Shown: positions 1-7,652, counted from the first letter of the stretch. The stretch: DNA of 8,610 bases from Aquamicrobium sp. (GCA_014860725.1 JACZJD010000039.1:1-8610); one strand, 5' to 3'. The notes: generated by a model from the sequence alone, not told the origin. A program made the numbers and translations.

Positions 1-272
1 CGGCCAGCTCGACAGCCTGCACTTCCCGATCAATCCCGAGCGCGTCGCGCCGGTGCTGCGCAGGCTGCTCTCGCCCACCGACACGCGCGGCCGCATCTTC
101 GACCGCGACGCCTCGCTGCTGCTCGATTCGCGCGCGCTCTATTCGCGCGGCCAGATCCTGCGCTACAACCTGCCGCCGGTGGCCGAGGAGGAGCCGGGCC
201 TGCTCCGGCGGGCCGACAAGTTCCTCGTCGGCCTCTTCGCCCGCTCGGACCTGCCGGTCTATCGCGAGCCGC
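1..272 (+). pseudogene. chvG: chvG fragment, plus-strand copy (internal part only)
   Basis: The frame beginning at base 2 is open from the window edge and reads as an internal piece of the ChvG sensor histidine kinase. It corresponds to about residues 122-214 when numbered on the minus-strand copy. The first 59 codons match that copy exactly at the protein level. The next 34 (VAEEEPGLLRRADKF onward to VYREPPGG) are normal ChvG continuation that the minus copy lacks. After PPGG the frame crosses the fold-back junction near 273 and stops within three codons (TAG at 287-289). There is no start codon context, no kinase core and no second membrane segment, so this is not a functional gene as it stands. 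A GTG at 53 could serve as a start for a 78-codon frame, but this is only the interior of chvG. Confidence 0.85.
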
Positions 273-451
273 CCGGCGGCAGATTGTAGCGCAGGATCTG
301 GCCGCGCGAGTAGAGCGCGCGCGAATCGAGCAGCAGCGAGGCGTCGCGGTCGAAGATGCGGCCGCGCGTGTCGGTGGGCGACAGGAGCCTGCGCAGCACC
401 GGCGCGACGCGCTCGGGATTGATCGGGAAGTGCAGGCTGTCGAGCTGGCCG
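1..451. repeat. Large imperfect inverted repeat (fold-back) within chvG
   Basis: Bases 1-179 are the reverse complement of 273-451 (position i pairs with 452-i), around a 93-bp unpaired centre at 180-272. I count four mismatches in 179 positions: 67, 70, 142 and 169 of the left arm. The left arm starts at the window edge, so the repeat may extend further left. Both arms encode the same stretch of the ChvG periplasmic domain in opposite directions, and all four mismatches are synonymous third-position changes. Perfect or near-perfect palindromes of this size are usually unstable in bacteria, so an assembly or amplification chimera is the likeliest explanation, with a true inverted duplication as the alternative. 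Confidence 0.95.
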
Positions 452-813
452 CTGTCGGGCGGCAGGCTCTCGCCGGCCTGAAGCTCGAGCAGCTTCTCGG
501 GGTCGATGGTAATGGCGTCGGTCTCGACCGTGGCCGAGGCGGCGATGGCGGCGGCGACGATCTCGCCCTGGGTGCGCAGGCTATCGATGCGCGCCTGCAC
601 CAGCCCGTCGCGGAACTGGTTGATGTAGAGGATGCCCACCACCATCATGCACAGCCCGGCGAGGTTGAGCACCAGGATGCGCCGCGTCAGGCTGGAGAAG
701 ACGTAGTGGCCGAGCACGCGGCGGATCGGCACGAACAGCCGCGACAGCAGGCGCGGGCCGCCCGAACGGGCCGCCGGCCCTGCCGCCGCTTCGCTCTTGA
801 CGTCCGATGCCAT
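259..813 (-). CDS. chvG: ChvG sensor histidine kinase, 5' part only, broken at a fold-back junction
   Basis: This is the N-terminal part of ChvG (ExoS in Sinorhizobium), the membrane sensor kinase that phosphorylates ChvI in response to acid or envelope stress. The ATG at 813-811 follows a GAGGGAG ribosome-binding site. The start lies 29 bp after the chvI stop, as expected for a chvI-chvG operon. Visible parts are a basic cytoplasmic N-terminus (residues 1-44), one transmembrane helix (about 45-66, ILVLNLAGLCMMVVGILYI) and the first part of the periplasmic sensor region (67-180), including the LYSRGQILRYNLPP stretch. After P180 the frame reads GGSR and stops at 259, because the sequence turns back on itself near 273. 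The family is about 600 residues long, so the rest of the sensor region, second TM, HAMP, HisKA and ATPase domains are absent. The break is probably artefactual; if real, this copy cannot signal. Confidence 0.85.
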   Translation of the reverse strand: MASDVKSEAAAGPAARSGGPRLLSRLFVPIRRVLGHYVFSSLTRRILVLNLAGLCMMVVGILYINQFRDGLVQARIDSLRTQGEIVAAAIAASATVETDAITIDPEKLLELQAGESLPPDSGQLDSLHFPINPERVAPVLRRLLSPTDTRGRIFDRDASLLLDSRALYSRGQILRYNLPPGGSR

Positions 814-842
814 ATGCTCCCTCGGGGGCCTTCCTCAGGCGC

Positions 843-1544
843 TCATGCCTCGCGGAAGCGGTATCCTACCCCATAAAGCGTCTCGATCATGTCGAAATCG
901 TCGTCGACCGCCTTGAATTTCTTGCGCAGCCGCTTGATGTGGCTGTCGATGGTGCGGTCGTCGACATAGACCTGCTCGTCATAGGCCGAGTCCATGAGCG
1001 CGTCGCGGCTCTTGACCACGCCGGGGCGCTGGGCGAGCGCGTGCAGGATCAGGAACTCCGTCACGGTCAGCGTCACCGGCTCGCCCTTCCAGGTGCAGGT
1101 GTGGCGCTCCTGGTCCATGACGAGCTGGCCGCGCTCCAGCGACTTGGCCTGCTGGCCCGGCGTCTTCGCCCCGGCCTCGCGGGCATTGGCGCGGCGCAGC
1201 ACGGCGCGCACCCGCTCGACCAGGAGCCGCTGCGAGAACGGCTTGCGGATGAAGTCGTCGGCGCCCATCTTGAGACCGAACAGCTCGTCGATCTCGTCGT
1301 CCTTGGAGGTGAGGAAGATCACCGGCATGTCGCTCTTCTGGCGAAGGCGGCGCAGAAGCTCCATGCCGTCCATGCGCGGCATCTTGATGTCGAAGATGGC
1401 GAGGTTCGGCGGCCTTGCCGTCAGCCCCTCCAGCGCGGAGGCGCCGTCGGTGTAGGTTTCCACCCGATAGCCCTCCGATTCCAGCGCGATCGAAACGGAC
1501 GTCAGGATGTTGCGGTCGTCATCGACCAGCGCGATCGTTGCCAT
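843..1544 (-). CDS. chvI: ChvI, OmpR/PhoB-family response regulator
   Basis: ChvI is the DNA-binding response regulator of the ChvG/ChvI two-component system, which controls envelope, exopolysaccharide, motility and acid-response genes in rhizobia, Agrobacterium and Brucella. The 233-residue product has a receiver domain (about 3-115) with the acidic pocket D8-D9-D10, the phospho-acceptor D52 in [11 protein letters not shown]79 and K101 (RKPF). A winged-helix output domain follows (about 130-230), with [16 protein letters not shown] and the recognition-helix region [16 protein letters not shown]. The start at 1544 gives [12 protein letters not shown], the usual N-terminus of the family, with AGGGAG about 9 bases upstream. 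An in-frame ATG at 1562 would add six residues but overlaps that ribosome-binding site. chvG follows after 29 bp. Phased direct repeats about 60-80 bp upstream may be an autoregulatory site. Confidence 0.97.
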   Translation of the reverse strand: MATIALVDDDRNILTSVSIALESEGYRVETYTDGASALEGLTARPPNLAIFDIKMPRMDGMELLRRLRQKSDMPVIFLTSKDDEIDELFGLKMGADDFIRKPFSQRLLVERVRAVLRRANAREAGAKTPGQQAKSLERGQLVMDQERHTCTWKGEPVTLTVTEFLILHALAQRPGVVKSRDALMDSAYDEQVYVDDRTIDSHIKRLRKKFKAVDDDFDMIETLYGVGYRFREA

Positions 1545-1604
1545 GTCAAGCGGCTCCCTCATAAGCGGGCGTCCCTTCCTGCTTCACGAAGGGGCCATAA
1601 GCGG

Positions 1605-1623
1605 ACAAATTGGGTACAAATTG
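1605..1623 (-). promoter_or_regulatory. Candidate ChvI box: two ACAAATTG direct repeats 11 bp apart
   Basis: ACAAATTG occurs at 1605-1612 and again at 1616-1623 (CAATTTGT on the chvI coding strand). The start-to-start spacing is 11 bp, one helical turn. OmpR/PhoB-type regulators typically bind tandem direct repeats with 10-11 bp periodicity, and this pair lies 61-79 bp upstream of the chvI start codon. It is therefore a candidate for ChvI binding to its own promoter. The repeat is seen directly; the function is inferred. Confidence 0.4.
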
Positions 1624-1746
1624 TGGCAAGCGGCTTTCTCCGTTCCCGTTCGGCGCGCGGGCCGGCCGCCTTCCGCGACGCAGGGCGCGGCGGTCCTATC
1701 CGCCCCCAATGTGCCCGTACCGCCGCAAGATATGAACAGTTACAAC

Positions 1747-1796
1747 CGATTTAAACCCGGCTCAAAAAGTTTAAATCGATTAATGATTTGAAATCA
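1747..1796. promoter_or_regulatory. Operator-like palindrome cluster upstream of pckA
   Basis: CGATTTAAAC at 1747-1756 is perfectly inverted as GTTTAAATCG at 1769-1778, with a 12-bp spacer. The second arm overlaps the palindrome AATCGATT (1774-1781), which has the central CG typical of LacI-family operators. A 13-bp palindrome, TGATTTGAAATCA, follows at 1784-1796. The motif GATTTrAA thus appears three times within 50 bp in an AT-rich island, about 110-160 bp upstream of pckA. This suggests cooperative repressor or activator sites, with a PckR-type LacI/GalR protein as the first candidate. The first inverted repeat lacks a T-run and is not a good terminator. Confidence 0.5.
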
Positions 1797-1903
1797 ATGG
1801 ACTTTTCTGTTTCTGCACCTGTCACCTTCGGCGGACGGGCCTTGCAGGCACCACCCGGCGGGGGCGAGGATGAACTTTTCGGCTCCTGCAGTGGTGGTGA
1901 AGG

Positions 1904-3529
<1,626 letters not shown>

Positions 3530-3550
3530 GCATCGCGACAGTGAAGTCGA

Positions 3551-3584
3551 GAAAGGCCCGGCCGCAAGCCGGGCCTTTTCTTTT
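3551..3584 (+). terminator. Rho-independent terminator of pckA
   Basis: AAAGGCCCGGC (3552-3562) pairs perfectly with GCCGGGCCTTT (3568-3578) around a CGCAA loop, and is followed by the T-rich run TTTTCTTTT. It begins about 20 bp after the pckA stop and ends about 50 bp before arfB, so it separates the two transcription units. The A-run on the left side could also allow function on the minus strand. Confidence 0.92.
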
Positions 3585-3633
3585 GGCCGCGACGATACGA
3601 TGTTCACGGCGCAACGAAGCGGAAGGGAAGCGG

Positions 3634-4071
3634 ATGAGCGGGCAGCGGCGGCTCAGCATCGCGCCGGGCGTCGAGATCGGCGAGGACGAGCTGGAGGAAA
3701 GCTTCATCCGCGCCTCCGGCCCCGGCGGGCAGAACGTCAACAAGGTGGCGACGGCGGTGCAGCTGCGCTTCGACGCGGCGGGCTCGCCCGGTCTGCCCGA
3801 GCGGGTACGCGAAAACGCGCTGAAGCTCGCCGGCCAGCGCGCGACCAAGGAGGGCGTCATCGTCATCGAGGCCGCCCGCTTCCGCACGCAGGAGCAGAAC
3901 CGCGCCGATGCGCGCAACAGGCTGGTCGCGCTTCTGGCCAAGGCGGCGGAGCCGCCGCCCAAGCCGCGCAAGAAGACGAAGCCGTCGAAAGGCGCGGTGG
4001 AGCGCCGGCTCAAGGAAAAGGCCGGTCGTTCCGGAATCAAGCGCATGCGCGGCAAGGTCAGTCCCGAATAG
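3634..4071 (+). CDS. arfB: ArfB, peptidyl-tRNA hydrolase rescuing stalled ribosomes
   Basis: This is a stand-alone release-factor-like protein (ArfB/YaeJ family) that enters ribosomes stalled at the end of non-stop mRNA and hydrolyses the peptidyl-tRNA. The 145-residue product is close to the 140 residues of E. coli ArfB. The catalytic GGQ is at 31-33 within the family signature RASGPGGQNVNKVATAV. The C-terminal part, from about residue 108, is a lysine/arginine-rich tail (KPRKKTKPSKGAVERR...KRMRGK) that in the family lies in the empty mRNA entry channel. No codon-recognition domain is present, which separates it from RF1/RF2. The start ATG at 3634 is preceded by GGAAGGGAAG. An in-frame upstream GTG at 3541 would translate across the pckA terminator and is rejected. 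Confidence 0.95.
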   Translation: MSGQRRLSIAPGVEIGEDELEESFIRASGPGGQNVNKVATAVQLRFDAAGSPGLPERVRENALKLAGQRATKEGVIVIEAARFRTQEQNRADARNRLVALLAKAAEPPPKPRKKTKPSKGAVERRLKEKAGRSGIKRMRGKVSPE

Positions 4072-4171
4072 TTCGCGCAGGCGCGGCTTTTATGCTTCCA
4101 ATTTCGACCCCGCTGCGCCACATTCGCCGCGGGGGACGGACGGATTTTGCAGCGAGAATGGAGACTGCAGC

Positions 4172-4633
4172 ATGGGTATTTTCGATTTCGTCAAGTCGGT
4201 GGGCGAGAAGCTCGGCATCGGCGGCTCGGATGACGCGCCGAAGGTCGAGGACCTGAAGAAGGAGCTCGACAAGCACAACCTCGGCACCGACAAGGTCGAG
4301 ATCGAGGTGGTGGGCGACAAGGCGATCCTCAAGGGCTCGGTCGCGGACCAGACCGCCTTCGAGAAGGCGGTGATCGCCGTAGGCAACACGCTCGGCGTGT
4401 CCAAGGTGGAAACCCAGCTCACCGTCGACGAGACCGGCGGCGGCGAGAAGGAGCCGGTGTTCTACACCGTCAAGAAGGGCGACAATCTGTGGAAGATCGC
4501 CGAGGCCCATTACGGCAAGGGCAAGGGCGCCAAGCACACGATCATCTTCGAGGCCAACAAGCCGATGCTGACGCATCCCGACAAGATCTATCCGGGCCAG
4601 GTGCTGCGCATACCCGAGCTCGACCAGGCGTAA
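4172..4633 (+). CDS. BON and LysM domain protein, Kbp/YgaU type
   Basis: The 153-residue protein has the architecture of E. coli Kbp (YgaU, 149 residues). It opens with an amphipathic N-terminus (MGIFDFVKSVGEKLGIGG). A BON domain follows at about 23-86 (VEIEVVGDKAILKGSVADQ). After a short glycine/glutamate linker comes one LysM domain at about 97-148 (YTVKKGDNLWKIAEAHYG...KIYPGQVLRIP). Kbp of E. coli is a cytoplasmic potassium-binding protein, whereas LysM in other contexts binds peptidoglycan. There is no signal peptide here, so a cytoplasmic role is more likely. The ATG at 4172 has GGAG eight bases upstream. It is followed by a terminator-like hairpin and lies 100 bp after arfB, possibly as its own unit. 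The fold assignment is firm; the exact ligand is not shown. Confidence 0.93.
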   Translation: MGIFDFVKSVGEKLGIGGSDDAPKVEDLKKELDKHNLGTDKVEIEVVGDKAILKGSVADQTAFEKAVIAVGNTLGVSKVETQLTVDETGGGEKEPVFYTVKKGDNLWKIAEAHYGKGKGAKHTIIFEANKPMLTHPDKIYPGQVLRIPELDQA

Positions 4634-4658
4634 CCGGCCGCCCTCGCACGAAAATCCT

Positions 4659-4687
4659 CCGGCGGCCCACGGGCCGCCGGCTTCGTT
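4659..4687 (+). terminator. Intrinsic terminator-like hairpin after the BON-LysM gene
   Basis: CCGGCGGCC (4659-4667) and GGCCGCCGG (4672-4680) form a perfect 9-bp GC-rich stem with a CACG loop, 25 bp after the stop codon. The following CTTCGTTT is a weak T-tract. On the opposite strand the hairpin is followed by GGATTTT. It probably ends the upstream gene and separates it from alkB. Confidence 0.75.
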
Positions 4688-4776
4688 TGGGCGGGCAAAT
4701 CGGGTTGAAAGCTCTGCCTGTCCGCGTTTTGCGTCAGGCATGACCGCGCTCAAAACCGGGGCGCACTTTTCGGGAG

Positions 4777-4805
4777 CCATGCTCCGGTCGGGAACCATGC
4801 TCCGG
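4777..4805 (+). repeat. Short direct repeat ahead of alkB
   Basis: CCATGCTCCGG occurs at 4777-4787 and at 4795-4805, with an 18-bp period. The repeat lies between the candidate alkB starts. It creates the two extra in-frame ATGs and places the second copy next to the ribosome-binding site of the preferred TTG start. The first copy can form a small GGAGC-CAT-GCTCC hairpin. The function is unknown and it may simply be a small local duplication. Confidence 0.6.
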
Positions 4806-4814
4806 GAGGAAAGA

Positions 4815-5429
4815 TTGACCGACGACCTGCCGCCCGGCACGCGACACCTTCGCGGCTTCTTCGACGCTGCGGCGCAGGCGGCGCTGGTCGAGGACATCCG
4901 CGCCGTGGTCGCCGCGGCACCGCTCTTCGTGCCGGTCATGCCGCGCACCGGCAGGCCGATGAGTGTGCGCATGACCAATTGCGGCGCGCTCGGCTGGGTG
5001 ACGGACAGGGAGCGCGGCTACCGCTACCAGCCGGTGCATCCCGTCACCGGCAGGCCATGGCCGCCGATCCCCGCGCGCCTCCTCGATCTGTGGGACGAAG
5101 TCGCGGATCACCCTGCCCCGCCCGAAGCCTGCCTCGTCAACTTCTACGACGGCTCGGCGAAGATGGGGCTGCATCAGGACCGCGACGAGGAGACGTTCGA
5201 CGCGCCGGTCGTCTCGGTGTCGCTCGGCGACGACTGCCTGTTCCGCATCGGCGGGACCGAACGCGGCGGTCCGACACGGTCGCTCAGGCTCCGAAGCGGC
5301 GACGTCTTCGTGCTCGGCGGCGCGGGAAGGCTCGCCTTCCACGGCGTCGACCGCATCTATCCCGGCACGTCACCGTTGCTCAGGAACGGCGGCCGCATCA
5401 ACCTGACGCTGCGTCGGGTGACGGCGTAG
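4815..5429 (+). CDS. alkB: AlkB, Fe(II)/2-oxoglutarate-dependent alkylated nucleic acid demethylase
   Basis: AlkB oxidatively removes methyl groups such as 1-methyladenine and 3-methylcytosine from DNA and RNA, using Fe(II), 2-oxoglutarate and O2. With the start chosen the protein has 204 residues (E. coli AlkB has 216). Visible key residues are the iron ligands H120 and D122 (HQDRDE) and H176 (FHGVDRI), the 2-oxoglutarate contacts N109 and Y111 (NFY), and R194/R200 in RINLTLRR. The substrate-side segment RGYRYQPVHPVTGRPWPPIP is also conserved. I chose TTG at 4815 because GGGAGG lies five bases upstream and the product begins TDDLPPGTRHLRGFFD, where family similarity starts. In-frame ATGs at 4740, 4779 and 4797 have poorer ribosome-binding sites and would add up to 25 unconserved residues. 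It converges on the GT87 gene with a 7-bp gap and no terminator between. Confidence 0.93.
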   Translation: MTDDLPPGTRHLRGFFDAAAQAALVEDIRAVVAAAPLFVPVMPRTGRPMSVRMTNCGALGWVTDRERGYRYQPVHPVTGRPWPPIPARLLDLWDEVADHPAPPEACLVNFYDGSAKMGLHQDRDEETFDAPVVSVSLGDDCLFRIGGTERGGPTRSLRLRSGDVFVLGGAGRLAFHGVDRIYPGTSPLLRNGGRINLTLRRVTA

Positions 5430-5436
5430 ACGTGCC

Positions 5437-6621
5437 TCATGCCGGGCGAAGCATCGCCTTCATCCGGCGCCAGGCTCCCGATTCGTGCAGCGCAAAGGCG
5501 TAGACCCAGAGGATGACCGCCGGAGCGATCACGATGTGCAGCGCTCCGAGCGGTATCATGATGACAGGCAACAGAATCGCCGCCACGAGGATCGCGCCCG
5601 CAACGCGGTCCGTATCCGCGAGCCTCGCGGCCAGCAGGCCGAGCGCCGGCGCAAGCAGCCCGAGATCGTATGTCAACGCGTAGGGGCTGACGGCGAATGT
5701 CGCCACCAGAAGCAGTATGCTGCGATCCTCATCGCTGCGGGCGAGGAAGAAGCCCGCAAGGGCGCTCAGGAAGACCGGCACCGCGACGACGAGATGGACA
5801 GACAGGGCGGTCTCGGAGGCGACGCCCCAGTTCCGCAATGCGCCGTAGACCGAAGGCAGCATTTCCAGGAACGTGCCGTTGAGCTCGCGCATCACCAGCG
5901 CCTGATACGGGATGACCTCGCCAAGATAACCCTGCCAGTTCTCAAGCCCGAATACGGCCGAAGACAGGACGACGAGGGCAATGGTCGTCATGCTGGCGCT
6001 TACGATGACCAGCCAGCGCCGTTCCGCGAGCAGCAGAAAGGGAAACAGCAGACCGAGCTGCGGCTTTATCGTGAGGACTCCGAGGAAAATCCCGGCAAGG
6101 ACGGGTCGGCTGCCGCGCAGGGCGAGGGCGGCGATGGCGCACCCCGCGAAAAGATAGCCGTTCTGCGCGGCCCACAAATTATGCGCGAGAAGGGGGAGGA
6201 GCGCGATCCAGACCAGATGATTGCGGCGACCGGCGAACTCGCCGACAGCCCGGAGATAGAAGATGCAGGTAACGCCCAGAAACAGCATCATCGCCGTCTT
6301 GTAGCCGAAGAATCCGAGCGGCCAGACAAGAAGCAGGTAGTGAGGCGGGTAACTCCAATTGTGCCACGGGTAGTCGGCGCCGAAGGCCCCTTTCAGATGC
6401 TCGAAATAGACGGGCTGCGGGCCGAACAGATCGGCGGTCCTGCCCGAAAGGACGAGCTTTCCGGCGGTCCAGTAGTTCGCGAAATCCTTGTTGGCGAAGT
6501 CCGGCTGCACTCCGGGCGCCATGAGCGCCTCCACGGTGGCATGAACCACCCAGGCAAGGGCGAACAGGCCTGCGACGAGAGCGATCCTGAAATGGGTGGG
6601 GAGAGAAACGAGCCAGGCCAC
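5437..6621 (-). CDS. Multi-pass membrane protein, GT87 (DUF2029) glycosyltransferase family
   Basis: The 394-residue product is a polytopic inner-membrane protein with roughly nine to eleven hydrophobic segments (for example 11-33, 93-125, 135-148, 173-199, 203-223, 275-294, 340-375). It fits the GT-C fold GT87/DUF2029 family, whose characterised members transfer mannose from polyprenyl phosphate. Supporting motifs are an acidic residue in the first outer loop (D46 in KDFANYW), YPPHY (91-95), AQNGY (152-156), the cytoplasmic KPQ (186-188) and SPYALTYDL (312-320). The start is GTG at 6621-6619, needed to include the first membrane helix; the best upstream purine run, GGAAGG, is 11 bases away. 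It lies 74 bp after coaA on the same strand, so co-transcription is possible, but its function is unrelated. Sugar donor and acceptor cannot be told from the sequence. Confidence 0.8.
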   Translation of the reverse strand: MAWLVSLPTHFRIALVAGLFALAWVVHATVEALMAPGVQPDFANKDFANYWTAGKLVLSGRTADLFGPQPVYFEHLKGAFGADYPWHNWSYPPHYLLLVWPLGFFGYKTAMMLFLGVTCIFYLRAVGEFAGRRNHLVWIALLPLLAHNLWAAQNGYLFAGCAIAALALRGSRPVLAGIFLGVLTIKPQLGLLFPFLLLAERRWLVIVSASMTTIALVVLSSAVFGLENWQGYLGEVIPYQALVMRELNGTFLEMLPSVYGALRNWGVASETALSVHLVVAVPVFLSALAGFFLARSDEDRSILLLVATFAVSPYALTYDLGLLAPALGLLAARLADTDRVAGAILVAAILLPVIMIPLGALHIVIAPAVILWVYAFALHESGAWRRMKAMLRPA

Positions 6622-6628
6622 CGACAGT

Positions 6629-6652
6629 CCATCCTTCCGGCCATCTTTCCGG
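6629..6652 (-). repeat. 12-bp tandem duplication before the GT87 gene
   Basis: CCATCCTTCCGG (6629-6640) is immediately followed by CCATCTTTCCGG (6641-6652), with one mismatch. On the gene's strand this gives two purine-rich GGAARGATGG units just upstream of the GTG start, the nearer one being the likely ribosome-binding region. It could tune translation initiation or be a slippage product. Confidence 0.6.
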
Positions 6653-6695
6653 ATCGTGACGTCTGCCAGCTAAGATTCGATGAACCTGCGGCGCC

Positions 6696-7652
6696 TCACA
6701 GCTTCCTGAGCGCCACTTCCTCGACCAAGTGATCGGCGCCCTTGCGCAGGATGAGGTCGGCGCGGGGGCGGGTGGGCAGGATGTTCTCGCGCAGGTTCCT
6801 GAGGTTGATGTTCGACCACAGCCCCTCGGCGATGGCGCGGGCCGCGTCTTCCGAGAGCTGCGAATAGCGGTGGAAGAAGGATTCCGGGTTCTTGAACGCC
6901 GTGTCGCGCAGCCGCATGAAGCGGTCGATGTACCATTTGTGGATCAGCTCTTCCTCGGCGTCGATATAGATCGAGAAGTCGAAGAAGTCGGAGATGAACG
7001 GCACGAACTTGCCGTCCTTGGGCAGGTCGCGGGTCTGGAGGACGTTGATGCCCTCGAAGATCAGGATGTCCGGCCGGTCGATGGTCACGAACTCGTCCGG
7101 CAGCACGTCGTAGGTCATGTGCGAGTAGAGCGGTGCCTGCACCTGCGGCTCGCCCGACTTGATCGCCGAGAGGAAACGCAGCAGCGCGCCGACGTCGTAG
7201 CTTTCCGGAAAACCCTTGCGCTCCATCAGGTTCTGGCTGCGCAGCACCGCGTTGGGGAACAGGAAGCCGTCGGTGGTGACGAGCGCCACCCGCGGACTCG
7301 ACGGCCAGCGCTGGAGCAGCTCCTTCAGCACGCGCGCGGCGGTGGACTTGCCCACCGCCACCGAGCCGGCGATGCCGATGATGAACGGCGTCTTGACCGT
7401 ATCGCCGCCGTTGAAGAACACCTGCCGCTGGCGGAACAGAAGCTGGCTCGCCTCGACATGGGCCGAGAGCAGCCGCGACAGCGACAGATAGATCTTGCGC
7501 ACCTCGTCGAGGTCGATGGGATCGTTGAGCGAGCGCAGCCGCCGCACCTCGTCCTCTTTGAGGGTCAGCGGCGTGTCGTCGCGGAACTGCGCCCAGCGCT
7601 CGGCCGTGAAGACGCGGTAGGGCGAATATCGTTCGTAGGAGACGCGGTCCAT
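6696..7652 (-). CDS. coaA: Type I pantothenate kinase
   Basis: CoaA phosphorylates pantothenate with ATP, the first and feedback-regulated step of coenzyme A synthesis in the cytosol. The 318-residue product matches E. coli CoaA (316) throughout. It has the Walker A loop [12 protein letters not shown] (93-104, K102), R107, TTDGF with D128, KGFPESYD (146-153), YSHMTYD with H178, [11 protein letters not shown] (197-206), WYIDRF with R244, and the C-terminal [12 protein letters not shown]. The ATG at 7652 is preferred because CAGGGA lies about nine bases upstream; the ATG at 7658 sits too close to it. The frame stays open far upstream through hisE, but that stretch encodes nothing family-like. 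It starts 20 bp after the hisE stop, so hisF-hisE-coaA is probably one operon, an order known in Rhizobiales. Confidence 0.97.
   Translation of the reverse strand: MDRVSYERYSPYRVFTAERWAQFRDDTPLTLKEDEVRRLRSLNDPIDLDEVRKIYLSLSRLLSAHVEASQLLFRQRQVFFNGGDTVKTPFIIGIAGSVAVGKSTAARVLKELLQRWPSSPRVALVTTDGFLFPNAVLRSQNLMERKGFPESYDVGALLRFLSAIKSGEPQVQAPLYSHMTYDVLPDEFVTIDRPDILIFEGINVLQTRDLPKDGKFVPFISDFFDFSIYIDAEEELIHKWYIDRFMRLRDTAFKNPESFFHRYSQLSEDAARAIAEGLWSNINLRNLRENILPTRPRADLILRKGADHLVEEVALRKL

Larger units (their letters stand above)
1545..1903. promoter_or_regulatory. Divergent chvI / pckA control region
   Basis: This 359-bp gene-free stretch separates the divergent chvI and pckA genes and must hold both promoters. 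The chvI side has short direct repeats (1605-1623). The middle, about 1630-1730, is GC-rich with nothing I can name. The pckA side is strikingly AT-rich from about 1735 to 1815 and carries a cluster of palindromes (1747-1796). I could not pick convincing -35/-10 pairs on either strand. The chvI-pckA divergent arrangement is conserved in rhizobia. In Sinorhizobium meliloti a LacI/GalR-type regulator, PckR, is known to control pckA; whether it acts here is inference. Confidence 0.7.

Noticed and set aside
1..451. Inverted repeat as a transposon end, invertible switch or CRISPR-like structure
   Set aside because: Both arms are ordinary chvG coding sequence. There is no transposase, recombinase, target duplication or repeat-spacer pattern.
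843..1754. Long plus-strand open frames opposite chvI
   Set aside because: They are shadows of chvI, whose receiver and winged-helix motifs are intact on the minus strand.
3541..3633. Upstream extension of arfB to a GTG at 3541
   Set aside because: It would translate through the pckA terminator hairpin. ATG 3634 has a strong ribosome-binding site and gives the family length.
4108..4134. Hairpin CCCCGC/GCGGGG between arfB and the BON-LysM gene as a terminator
   Set aside because: It has only six pairs with a 15-base loop and no T-run, so it is not supportable as a terminator.
5485..6732. Long plus-strand open frame opposite the GT87 gene (415 codons)
   Set aside because: Its translation is charged and low in complexity with no recognisable motif. 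The minus strand encodes a coherent multi-pass membrane protein with family motifs.
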